From the NCBI RefSeq assembly GCF_019703515.2, contig NC_059374.1, positions 12,622,245 through 12,686,244 on the forward strand: a stretch of DNA of 64,000 nucleotides. Direction: 5' to 3'. Below, piece after piece: positions 51,765 to 62,800 of this stretch. Each line of letters starts with the position of its first letter. Within the stretch, counting starts at the first letter, position 1. This stretch comes from Myxocyprinus asiaticus. Its lineage: Eukaryota > Chordata > Actinopteri > Cypriniformes > Catostomidae. The notes beneath the pieces are model-generated. The model made no database searches and was not told where the DNA came from. It saw only the letters and a program-made list of their open reading frames with translations. Position numbers and translations under genes: made by a program.

Positions 51765-52797
51765 TAGTGTCTAATACAAAACATATACTGCATTCTTCAG
51801 TGCAGTATGTATACTAAGATCAGCCATGTTGCTCTATGTGGCGCAAGCTGATAGGTTCTTTTAACTTCAAGTGACATGATAAGCCAATCATTTGGCTTGC
51901 ATAGTGTAAGCTGATTGGTCCTTTGACATGTAATCGGGTAGCCAATAAACTTGTGTCTCTGTTTTTGTCTAACATTTAAATAGCTCAGTTTTGCAGATAA
52001 GCCGGTTTCACTGCAGTGCGCTGCAAACTTTTCTCTAAAACCCACCTCCACCCCAGTTCCACAGTTGCTGTGTAAGTACCGGCCCATCCTACAGTCGATA
52101 TAGGCGGCCACCCTGGACTCCAACATGCCCGCACGGACCCCATTACAGAGTGAATATTCATAAAACTCTGTGAGGTAAAGCCAATATAATGGCTTTTAAT
52201 TTGAAAAACTGAAATGACAACCAAAGACAACATATGGAGTATAAGAATAATCTCTGAATAATCACAAAATGACAAATAACTGCAAGTTACAACAAATACA
52301 ATAAGAGCAGCATATATAAAATCTGCAAACAGTAAAGCTATGAGCAGTACATAGTCATTTGCATAATTGATTCATACCGCAGGGAGCTGAAGTGCGGTTT
52401 GCTGAATAATGTTCACGCCTGATACAAATGCAGAAAATAAGTCATGAAAAATATTACTTAGTGGCTATATGGCTTACTTTGTTTAAAAGAAAGCAGAAAC
52501 AGCGCTTGTCAAAGCAATGAGCTTTTCACTTTTTCTCAAGAATCTGGAATCTCAGGAATTAAAACACTGCAGATATAATGACACAACAAACTCACATTGA
52601 GTGAAAATATGAGCAATTAATCTGCAAAATATCTGCAAAGTTCTACACTTTTAGAGGAATGTTTATTTTGTTTTACATATCTTTATATTTGTTTATATTT
52701 ATATATGTACATATTCTGGCCAACTTTGTTTTCATAAAAAAAAAATAAATTATAAGCATTGTCATCAGTGTCCTGCTGTGTGACACTTTCTTCATCT

Positions 52798-53846
52798 TGT
52801 CATGATCCTGTCATTCTGTCAATCTGGCTTTTTGTGTGACAGGGTTGTGACATCATTGTTCTGTGTCTGTCTTGTGTTTTGTCTACTGTCTTTGTGAGCG
52901 TACGGCTTCAGTTGTGGTTTCCCTGCAGTGCGCTCTTTGGTCAGTCTTGTGTTTCATGTCTGGTTCAGTTTCGGTCTGTGTCGGGATCCGGACACATGCT
53001 CCATGTTCTGTCTTTTATTGCCGTGAGTGCATTGGGCTTATATCATCTTGGCGGCATGCACTCAATGTCAGTTGTTTATGTCTGTCTCTAGCAACCACGG
53101 ACGCACTTCGCGTTGCGCTCGCGCTGCGTGCCCGGGTTGTGATCTGTCTTCATGTTGTGCGGAGGTTCGGTCACTTCGGTCTGAGATGTCTGGTTTATTT
53201 GTGGCCGAACTCTCGCACAGGTGTCCTGTCTCATCTTGTCACCTGTTGTATGCATCGCGTGGTGTTTGCCTCGCGATGTACGCTCAGGCTTTGTCTGGTG
53301 TGAGAATGCATGGCATTGCTTTGTTGGCGTTGCCGTGCATTCTCTCATCTTATCTGTTGGCTGGCATGAGCGCATGTTGCCTATTGTATTGGCGATATGC
53401 GCTCGTGCCATTTGGGTGTCTGTGTCTTGTGAGAGACGTGGCTTTGTTTTGTTTCTGTATTGCCACGTGTCTCTCAGTCTTGCGTCATACCCCGCCACCT
53501 TGTTTGCCTATTATTAGTTCATTAGTCACATCCACCCTGTCTGTTAACCTGTTTGATTTCTCTCCCTATTTTAGGCTCCTTGTGTGTGCTGTCCAGTGCC
53601 AGATCATCTTGTTTCACGTCTCATGTCTGTCCTGTCTCCTGTGCCTTATCTGTTCTGTCAGTTCCGGTCAGTCCTGTTTCTGTTCATCCGCCCCAGTCCC
53701 GCCTCAGAGGGTTGCCTGCGTTGGACTGTGTTTTTTCCCCTTCAGGGTATTTCGTGTTTTTTCCCATTGTTTTTTGTATAAAATAAATCTTCTGTTTTTC
53801 TCTCTGCATTTGGGTCCTGCCTCTGCTACTGCTTCAACTCGTGACA
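52798..53846 (+). repeat. Solo LTR, 1,049 bp, with perfect 5-bp target duplication
   Basis: Starts TGTCATGATCCTGTC and ends CAACTCGTGACA (TG...CA). CATCT directly precedes it (52793-52797) and directly follows it (53847-53851). Strong T/G bias on the + strand. AATAAA at about 53781-53786 lies 60 bp from the 3' edge, as for an LTR polyadenylation signal. No internal retroelement genes adjoin. The long frames inside, including one of 307 codons, have no protein-like features and result from low stop density. Confidence 0.8.
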
Positions 53847-54334
53847 CATCTAACGATTTTAAACAACATCTGATGATCTTTTATAGCTATATATACATAT
53901 ATAATATATTATTATTATACTTGTTGTTTCCACAACCTCATATTAACTAAGACAATAGTTTATTTGCACTTCTAGAAAAAAATTTGAAAGGTGATTAAGA
54001 TCTTTAAAAACTTTGAAGAAATGCTGACTAGTCACATTACCTAAAATACACATTTTCCCTTGTGCTTTCATGTACATTTTAACATGACATCTGTATGTTG
54101 AGAAAAAAGTTTTCAGACATGTTATTTGTCTGAGCTATAAAGTTCTTATTTTAGTGCTTTCTCTAAAAAAATCCACTCATCACATTTACAGTGGTTTTAT
54201 ATGTTTTAAAGTTATGACAATTTTTTACTGTAGTGCCCATTGTCATGACTAACAGTCAATAGAAATGAGCCAGAAAATGAAATCAATGAGCCGGTGTGTT
54301 ATGGTGTGGTGTGTTGCGGGCTGAGTTTGTGGGC

Positions 54335-54390
54335 CGCTCTGGGCCAGAAAGTCCAGGGCCACTTTTTTAGTCCCAGTCCACCCCTGATTG
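54335..54390 (-). repeat. hAT-like end fragment (CAGGGGTGGACTGG)
   Basis: On the minus strand TCAGGGGTGGACTGGGACTA is a typical hAT terminus. No partner end found. Confidence 0.35.
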
Positions 54391-54999
54391 TACACAATAC
54401 AAACAATATGAGTTATTAATAAACAGAAAGCATAATATCTTCAATATCTTGGTTGCTCCCTAGTTGACCATGTCTCGGCCTTTCACAGTTTCCTGCTATT
54501 GAAATGGTATGCCTTGCGTTCCTGGGGTATGCGTTTCATCTAGTGGCAGTGCTCAAATGAGGCTCTTGTTTTTAAGTGTACAGTGGAATGGTTTTGTTGG
54601 AAGTTTGTTTTTCATAAAAAAAAAAAAAAATGTCTCCCTGACCTTGATGGTGTTTGTTTAAAAGGAGCCCATAGAGAAAACAGAACAATGGTCATAAAAC
54701 TTCTTACATGTTTCACAGTGTTGCCACAGACTTCAAAATTAATCTTATTTATGCTTTCATGTCAGTTCTGAAGGTTTGAGAATTTTCATCACACTTTAGT
54801 AACCCCCCCACCCCACACATAGTTTAGATCATGTTTTCTTTTGTAACATGAAATACATGTAAGGGATAATGTACAGTCAGACGGTCATTATCACAAAACA
54901 AAACCTCGAAAGAGTGATTTTTATCATTCTGAAGGGGTTCATTTTGAGATAATGCCCAGGAGACTGTATATTATTCTACTTATAACATGTCTTCTTACA

Positions 55000-55145
55000 G
55001 TGTTGGGCAAGCTACTAAAAACATTTTTTGCTAGCTATGTTACCAACTACTCGGCAGAAATATTTATTAAGCTAAACTGAAAGCTAAACTATGGAGAAAG
55101 TAACTAGTTACACTACAAGCTACACACCAAAAGTAGCTTGCTACA
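55000..55145. repeat. CAGTGTTGGGCAAGCTAC-type hAT-like fragment
   Basis: CAGTGTTGGGCAAGCTACTA near 55000 and AGTAGCTTGCTAC near 55130 form an inverted pair. 55200-55280 then holds TATAG/GGTAT short repeats. Nothing else is identifiable to 55905. Confidence 0.4.
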
Positions 55146-55905
55146 TTTAAGATGCATACTGTCATAGACAAAGCATCTACAATACTTATTCAGACGTTTC
55201 TCAAAGCCATGGTATAGTATAGTATAGTGCAATACATTATGGTATGGGACAGTATGGTATACTAATATTGTATAGTAAAGGTATGTAAAATATACAGTAT
55301 TGTGCAATATAACATGTATATAGATGTAAAAAAATATGTACAGTCATATGTATACATGCTACCTATACAAAGCCATGTGATCAATATTAAAAATCACTAT
55401 TTTTACATTTTATTTTTCATATTTATTCTACTTCCTGTACAAACCCAAACTCATTCCATTATATAACAACTCTACGCACATATACTATTCATATTATCCT
55501 TTAATTCTGTATCCAGCTGTTGTATTCCTACAGTGCTTGCAGTGGAAGAAAAAAAGTGCAGGTACTCTCCTTGTTAGTATTAACATTTATTTTACATTTT
55601 TTATGTAAAACTGAAAAAAAGAGCATTATGTCTCTTTTTATTATTATTATTATCCTCCCATTCAGTGAGGGGACAATTAGCCTTTTCTTGTCCTGCAGAC
55701 ATGAATTTGCACACAGGAGCCAGATACTTGTGCAGATAATAAATAATCATAAGAAACACTGAACAAACTGATTTGATGATGTTCAGGTCAGGACTGTGAA
55801 TGCTGATACACATCAGTATATAGAACTAAACTCTGTCAGGATTTATGCATAGGCAGGTTCAGTGACACTTCACAATCTTTTTACGAGGACTTCAGAAAAC
55901 TCAGG

Positions 55906-58310
55906 TCAGGGCGTCATCCGGCCCTCGACCACCATCTGCGCCCCCAGCCTGTGGACCAGCTTGAACTTAAATGGCTGAAAAGCCAGATACCAGTGGGTGA
56001 TCTGAACATTGGTATCTTTCATGCAGTGGAGCCATTGGAGCGGGGCGTGATCTAAACAAAAGGTGAAGGCACATCCCAACAGGTAGTACCGGAGAGTGAG
56101 GATGGCCCACTTGATGGCAAGACAATCTTTTTCAATGGTGCTGTACTTAGTCTCCCTCAGTGAGAGCTTGCGACTAATGTACTGCACCAGCTGTTCATCC
56201 CCCTCCACCACCTGCGAGAGCACCACCCCCAGCCTCCTGTCTGAAGCGTCCGTCTGTAAAATGAAAGGGAGAGAGGAATCGGGTGAACGTAAAAGCAGTC
56301 CGCCACAAAGTGCAGCTTTCAATGCTTAAATGCCTGTAGACACTGGACCGGATCTGGTGTTCCCTTTTTTGTGAGATCCATCAGCGGGTTGGTGGCGGCC
56401 GAATAATTAGGAACAAACCTTCTATAGTAGCCAGCCAGCCCCAGGAACTGTCTCACCTCCTTTTTTGTCTTGGGTCTCAGGCATGTTGCAATCACTGCAG
56501 TCTTATCTATTTGGGGACGCACCTGCCTGTGACCCAAGTGAAACCCCAGATACCATACCTCCACCCATCCAATTGTGCACTTCTTGGGGTTTGCCATGTG
56601 TCCCACTCATAGCAGCGACCTCAGAATATCCCCCAGATGCTGCATGTGCTGCTGCCAATCATTACTGTATATAATGATGTCATCCAGATAGGCAGCTACT
56701 TAAGCAGAGTGTGGTCTGAGGACTTGGTCCATAAGGTGCTGAAACGTAGCCGGGGCCCTGTTAACCAAACGGAACTGTCACAAATTTGTATAAGCCAAAC
56801 GGTAAAGCCATTTTTTAACAGGACTTTGGTGTTAAGGGGATCTGGCAATAACCCTTTGTCAAATCCAGTGTCGAGTAAAAGCGAGCTTTGCCCAACCGAT
56901 TGAGCAAATCATCAATATGAGGCATTGGGTATGCGTCAAATTTAGACACTGCATTGACTTTTTTATAATCCGCACAGAATAGGGACTAGAACAACTGGGC
57001 TGGACCAATCACTGTGGGATTCTTTTATTACTCCCATATCGATCATTGCATCTAATTGTGTTTGGGAAGACGGTAGATACGAGTGCGTACCACTACCCCG
57101 GGTGTTGTCTCGATGTGGTGCTCTATAAGATTTGTGCACCCAGGCAGAGGCGAGAACACGTCTGCAAATTCTTTTTGCAACTGAATCACAAGGGATCAGG
57201 GTGAAATGATTGGCTTTTAACTTCACTTCTGGCCTGAGCTCCTCCTTTTCCGAAACTACTGTCACCAGTGTCTCAGGGACCGCCTCAGTCAATAATTTCA
57301 GGAAGGTTGGGATGGTATATTTGACGTGCATCACCTCTATCTGTTCGCCTTACCTCATAATCGAGATCTCCTACACGTGTGACCTCAAAGGGCCCTTGCC
57401 ACTTGGTGAGTAATTTAGAGCTCGACGTTGGGAGTAATACAAGCACTTTGTCTGCCGGTGCAAATTCCCGTAGCCGAGTCCCCCCGTCATACAGTCAGCT
57501 TTGACGTTCTTGAGAGTGGAACAAATTTTCCTTCTGTTAGTTGACCCAAGGAGTGGAGTTTTGCTGTAAGATCAAGAATGTACTGAATTTCATTTTTAGT
57601 GTTTAAAGGTCCCTCCTGCCAAGCTTCCCGCAGGATGTCGAGCACACCGCACGGTCGACACCCATACAGCAGCTCGAATGGGGAAAACCATGTGGAGGCT
57701 TGCAGGACCTCTCGAACTGCAAATAACAGGGGATCGAGCCACTTGTCCCAATTCCTAGCGCTCTCGTGAACAAACTTACAAATCATATTTTTCAGGATTT
57801 TATTAAATTGTTCCACCAACCTGTCTGTCTGTCGGTGGTAAACACTGGTGCGAATCGATTTAATACCCAACAATTCGTATAGCTCGCGTAGTGTCCATGA
57901 CATGAACATAGTGCCCTGATCAGTGAGGATTTCTTTCAGAATCCCCACTCGGGAGATTATTCTGAAGAGTTCCTCCACAACACTACGTGATGAGCTGTTG
58001 CGCAGAGGCACTGCTTTTGGATACTGCGTTGCATAGTCCACAAGAACCAATACAAAGCGATGTCCATGTGCTGTCCGCTCCAATGGCCCGACGAGGTCCA
58101 TGGCAATTTTTTCTAAGGGGACCTCAATTAATGGAAGGGGGCGCAATGGCACTCTTGGTGTGGCCGGCGGATTCACCAGCTGACATTCACGGCATGCCGC
58201 ACACCACCTGCGAACATCCCCACGAATGCCCAGCCAATAGAAACGGGCCATTTGTTGGTTCAGTGTCTTTTTCCACCCTAAATGACCTGCCATTGGATTA
58301 TAATGGGAAG
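55906..58310 (-). pseudogene. Gypsy polyprotein relic: integrase - reverse transcriptase - RNase H
   Basis: Read on the minus strand, high to low coordinates. Integrase 58310-57487: zinc finger with H in HYNPMAGHLG and CAACREC; catalytic D in MDLVGPL, D in LTDQGTMF and E 35 residues later in VEQFN. Linker about 57480-57300 with LLTEAVPETLVTVVSE. Reverse transcriptase 57150-56330: MIDMGVIKESHSDWSSPVVL, the YLDD active site at 56679-56690, YLGFHLGHRQVRPQ and RQFLGLAGYYRRFV. RNase H 56322-55906: LQTDASDRRLG, KDCLAIKWAI, LDHAPLQWLH. Integrase comes before reverse transcriptase although every domain is Ty3/Gypsy-like. Several frameshifts and stops; the end of RNase H and the 3' LTR are missing. 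It cannot be functional. Confidence 0.85.
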
Positions 58311-58321
58311 GGGGGGGGGGG

Positions 58322-58604
58322 GTTTACGTCATGCCGGGGGCTCCCCGGCCTGAGAGAATGGGGGAGGAATGTGGCAGGGCGGAAGGCAGTGCTGGGTTGT
58401 GATTCTACACACCCGGCCCCTAATCAGGCTGATTAGCTCGAGAGGGATAAAGGCCAACTGGAGACGGCAGTGCGAGAGAGACTGAGTTACAGACAGCTGT
58501 CCGACACCTGTGTATGTGTTTGTGCTTTTGTTTTAGTTAATCATTAAATATTATTTATATTGTCAAGCCGGTTCTCGCCTCCTCCTTTCCATTGATGTGT
58601 TACA
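58322..58604 (+). repeat. Opposite-strand Gypsy 3' end and LTR (LTR 58370-58604)
   Basis: CCCCGGCCTGAGAGAATGGG and a polypurine run GAATGGGGGAGGAA precede TGTGGCAGGGCGG; the LTR ends GATGTGTTACA. It reads on the + strand, opposite to the Gag and Pol relics on either side. A run of 16 G at 58306-58321 marks the junction with the integrase relic. The LTR is 235 bp like the solo LTR at 41198. Confidence 0.75.
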
Positions 58605-58659
58605 CGGGGTAGGCTGGAAAAAAGGGGCAGAGCGAGAGGAGAGAGAGGAGGGAAAGAGA

Positions 58660-59392
58660 GAGTGAGGGGAGAGAGAGTTAGAGCACTCTTCTCCCCTCTG
58701 ATATGCCGACATATGGCCCTCAGCCAGGCTGACGGCCTACTGCAGCAACGCCATGTGATGGCAATGGACCCACTCCGCCATTTCTTTCAGCAGACAATGG
58801 ATAAGCTGTTCCAGCACCACTAGATCGATAACTCTCTCGGCATCGCGGTCCTCAGCCAACAGCAACTTCCGGCAGGCGTCATGGAACTGTTAAGTGTAGG
58901 CAGGTCAGCCACGCATGTCCAGCTTCATCAAACGGAAGCGTTGTCAGTGATGGTCTTCTTCAGATTGTCATACACCAGTATACTTGCCACCGGTAGTTGT
59001 TGCGCCATGAGCTGGGCTTCCCCGGAGCACAGGGGAATGAGTCAAGCTGCCCACTGGGCACGCAGCCACCTCCAGATCTCGGCTGCTCTTTCAAATAGGT
59101 CCAAGAATGCCTCCGGATCATCTTCTGCCCCAATTTTCATGAGGGCATGGGGGGCTGCTGTGTCCGGGGTCACGGCCAGGGCTTCCTCCTGGTGCAGTAA
59201 GCTCCAGATCACCTGCCGGTCCTCTGCTTGCGCCTGGAGCACCTCCTGGAACCGGCGATCCTGATACTTGTGCAGCTCAAGCAGGACCTGATGTTGGGAA
59301 TGATGGATGCTGGCGAGGGACTGGATGACTTCTGCCAACGGTGAGGACTCCATACTGGCGTATACTTCCTCCAAACTCCCGGGTTTTGGCAC
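58660..59392 (-). pseudogene. Gypsy Gag relic with SCAN-like segment
   Basis: The frame 59392-59042 opens MPKPGSLEEVYASMESSPLA with glutamine-rich helices (QVLLELHKYQDRRFQEVLQA), then DDPEAFLDLFERAAE, a capsid-like segment. After a frame change, 58889-58719 reads DACRKLLLAEDRDAE and LVVLEQLIHC, then KEMAEWVHCH and AVSLAE, a pattern close to the vertebrate SCAN domain. One TAG interrupts it. It follows a primer-binding-like site and 5' LTR on the same strand, as expected for gag. Confidence 0.75.
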
Positions 59393-59394
59393 CA
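59381..59394 (-). promoter_or_regulatory. Candidate retroelement primer-binding site
   Basis: On the minus strand TGGTGCCAAAACCC begins one base after the TTTACA end of the LTR. TGG start and position fit a tRNA primer-binding site; the tRNA is not identified. Confidence 0.55.
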
Positions 59395-59395
59395 G

Positions 59396-59716
59396 TGTAA
59401 AGGATCTCTTGCACTCTTAGAAGGAGGAAGCAGAGGACAGGGAATTTCAAACTCAAAAATGGTAATATTTATTCGTACGCTCAAAAACGTGCTTTTCAGC
59501 GGAACACTCCTGTCAACCCAAACACAGCTCTGAAGCTTGGTTCTCTCTTTTTAAATCTCTGGCGTGGTCCCTCCTTTTATCGCTCTCCCCAGTGCTTACT
59601 GCAAACAGAAGATGTTAGATATTATAGCACTCAGGTGTGTAAATTTACCATTTTCTTTCTTTCCGGACGAACGCTCACGGGCTGCCCCGATCGAGCCGGA
59701 GTGTACAGACATTACA
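59396..59716 (-). repeat. 5' LTR of the minus-strand Gypsy relic
   Basis: On the minus strand it starts TGTAATGTCTGTACACTCCG, contains CAGTAAGCACTGGGGAGAGC and GATAAAAGG (TATA-like), then GAATAAATATT (polyadenylation-like), and ends GATCCTTTACA. The CACCTGAG...ATCTAACAT...GAGAGCG order parallels the LTR at 18598-18904, so these are related families. The outer end is set by TG...CA only; its target duplication cannot be checked because the other LTR is lost. Confidence 0.6.
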
Positions 59717-59844
59717 TCGTACCTGGAGATTCCAAGAAGTGGTGGTATGCATGAAAAAAACTCCCGGTACGCTGTAGGGTAAATTATAGAAGTGCAGGTT
59801 CATGTGTGAAAACTGGGAAATCTGGGAAATAACACTCCGATATC

Positions 59845-60062
59845 TGATGGTACCAGATGATAATACTGTATTATGGTACTTTGATATACAATTACCATAT
59901 TTATGTAGCATTCTGTGTTTACATGGTGCTTCAAAGTACTTCGATGAATACCATGGTACTATAATGGTACTTCAATATGATTAACATTGTATCCATTGTA
60001 TTTACATGGTGCTTCATGGTAATGGTACATGTCCAAAAAACATGGTAATGCCATGGTACATT
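59845..60062. repeat. CCATGGTAC-rich interspersed repeat, copy B
   Basis: Repeated GGTAC, CATGGTGCTTCA and CCATGGTAC units over about 220 bp, like 3297-3540. No gene. Confidence 0.5.
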
Positions 60063-60374
60063 TTTTATGTGTTTTCATGTAGGGTACTAAGGCCATGTTC
60101 AGACTGTCAGTGCAAATCCATTTTTCTTAAATATCCAATTGGAATCCGATCATATTTAACAAGTCTTAACGGCAAAAAATCAAATGAAATATACGTTTTA
60201 CAAATTCATTTCAAGCTACATTCAAATGTGCTTTGAAATCCTATTCAAATCACATTTCCGGAAATCCGTTTCAGTCTGACCGCTCTGATCAGATCTCAAG
60301 TGGCTTTTTGCCATATGTCACTTTTTCACACAACTTGACACAAATTCGCCACTGATTATTTAAAAAAAAAAAAA

Positions 60375-60552
60375 GTGCTTTGTGCCAAACTTGCGGCAAA
60401 TTTTCCAGTGTTGCCAAAGGTTTGCTGCAGGTTCAACACTACCGGTGAAAAGCTGCAGACTTCTGGCAAACATTTGCAGTGAATCACAAGCTCATTTACA
60501 TGTGAAAATAACGAGTGGCAAATTTGCAGCAAGTTTGTGGCAAATTTGCCAT
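60375..60552 (-). repeat. GCAAATTTGCC-rich repeat, copy B (inverted)
   Basis: The reverse complement matches 45945-46112 over its length, including GAACCTGCAGCAAACCTTTG and ATTTGCCACTCGTTATTTTC. Confidence 0.6.
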
Positions 60553-61347
60553 GAACTCTCGATTTTTGTAGTGGATGAAGCATGAAATAAAGTGATGATT
60601 TAAACGATTCAGTGTGCACTGGGCAGTCTGAGTGTTTCAGATTGAATCGTGAACCGACTGACTATGTGTGACCTATTCACTATACAACACTGCCAATCAC
60701 TGGCTACTTATCAAATTACCAAAGTAAATAACTGTAAAGTAAATATTGATTTAAGTATAAATTATGTTATTATGTGAAAAGAAAGAGACAACTGAGTAAC
60801 AAGAAACACTGCCCATATGACTGTTGATTATCCTACCAAATAAATAAATAAATAAATGGACATGAAATACAGATTTAAGTTAAAATTATTTTATAAGCTT
60901 ACTTGACCATAAAGTGATACAAGAGAACAGGAGCATATACAATAAGCAGAAAAGGTGTCTTGCAGTACCTGGATGACCACTGAAATACCCCTTTCCCCAG
61001 ATGTGTAGTCGTTATTAAGAAATACTGTATATGACTGCTTGATGGCAAGATTGACCGATCAAAAATGAGTATTCCAGACAACTGTATAATAATAGACATG
61101 AACATACAAGCCATCATCTTGTCACATTTATAGTCTTGTTCACTTGTTCTGATATATATTGCACACAAAAAGGCCAAGAGCTTTCTGAAAACAACAAGAT
61201 CTTATCTCATTGGCTGATTTTATGCAACTTCCAGCGATCAGTGTACACAGGTTTTTATTAATCCAATGAGCGATAAAGTCATTTTTACAAGGTACCAGTA
61301 CAATAAGCACTTCAGAGGAATATTTAGTTGTTGAATATCGCTGTACC

Positions 61348-61851
61348 TGGGTTTCCATCCAACTATTTTTTGGCACATTTTGAAATTGCACATAAGAAAT
61401 CCTGAATGGAAATGCTTGATATGCGAATAAATTCTCAAAATTCGCTAAAAATGAAATGCGTTAGGAGGAGGTGGATTTTATAGAGTTTCGCTTTAGTTCA
61501 GATGTGCTTAAGGTGATGGAAACAGTTTATTCGCAAAACGATGACGTGTTTTTACCATTCGTGCACGTTTTATGAGTGTGCAATGGCTTGATGAAACTGG
61601 CTCAATGAAAGGACAGACCTTGGGACGCAATTCTTTGAACATAGCTCTGGACATTCAGAAGTGGTCTTTAGCTGGTCTTTAACATGGGTCCTCACTATCC
61701 ACCAGAACAGTTTTGAGCACGGGCACTCCCATGCGAAGGCTCCAATCCTGCAAATAAAACTCTCCCCAAAGCAAGGAGGTCATTCAGCTGCTCCGTCATG
61801 ACAAGGGGCTCCCTCAAGATAATGCGCATGACGTAGTGGATGGAAATGCCT
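61348..61851. mobile_element. Small DNA element with GGTTTCCATCCAACTA ends
   Basis: Left end GGGTTTCCATCCAACTA; the right end TAGTGGATGGAAATGCC is its near complement. About 504 bp. The interior has GCGAATAAATTCTC and TTATTCGCAAAACGATGACG inverted segments. Resembles fish Harbinger-type MITEs, not confirmed. 61852-62800 beyond it shows no recognisable feature. Confidence 0.45.
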
Positions 61852-62800
61852 AACAATTTACATTTTATTTAGTCTAATTTTTAGAAATGTGCTTAAAATT
61901 TTTTAAACATTTCAATGGACTTGGTAGCAAAAAAACAAAATATTCTTGAGGACACCTTTATATACAGCTTTGTTCTCTTTTTTCTCTTTGATTTTATATT
62001 AACCCACTCTATGTCACATAGAAAAAGCAAACTGTGGTACTTTACATGTCAATCAGATGGTATCCTGTCTTAGTGGGCCATTCTTGGCTAGAATAAGATG
62101 CAGCGTGGACCAGACTTCATGTTGACAGTTAAAACTGTGGCTCTGCAAGACATCAATGTTAATAATGAGCAATTCAGAAATTACGTTTATCAGTTTATTT
62201 TTTTAAATAGTAGACATCAAACCACAACTTGGTGCTTGCCCATACAAAACTCACCATGACGCTAGGGTTTTGTGGGGGGTTGCAAAAGCAGTGCTATGTA
62301 GTTGCTAAGGTGTTTTTAGTGTTCTTCAGTTTAAATCTGGTCACTTAGAAAATAAAAATCACACATTTCCTTCAAAAGCCATATGATTTGAGGTATCATT
62401 CATGTTTGTAGCACAAATTATGCAATTTAAAAAGTGTAATACTTGAGGCAGAAAGTATACTTTGGTAGTTCACTTGCCAAGTATGTCTTGTGCGCTGTGC
62501 ACGTGATGCGATTTCATTATCAGCAAACTTTGCGTGTCGTCATCATGTTTAGGCTGTGCTAATTAATTACTGAGTTATCCTGTCATAAATAAATAAACCA
62601 TAATGTTTAGGGGGATGAGCCAATCACTTAACACTTTTCTCACATTTTTATCGTGTGCTTAAGTCATCTTAATTATCTTATTTAAGAATAGTTCCTCACA
62701 AAATTACATAATATATGGTAGATTAAGTACAATGTGTCACAGGAGTGTGGTGTTTATTTCAAAATGCCTTGAGGGATCTAAACAATAATCATTAAAAATG

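Noticed and set aside
53027..53950. 307-codon + strand frame, cysteine- and leucine-rich, as a possible membrane protein
   Set aside because: It lies almost wholly inside a solo LTR with a perfect target duplication; other long frames overlap it in other phases and strands, and no domain is recognisable.
57987..58436. 149-codon + strand frame
   Set aside because: Antisense to the integrase zinc finger and catalytic region; no domain of its own.
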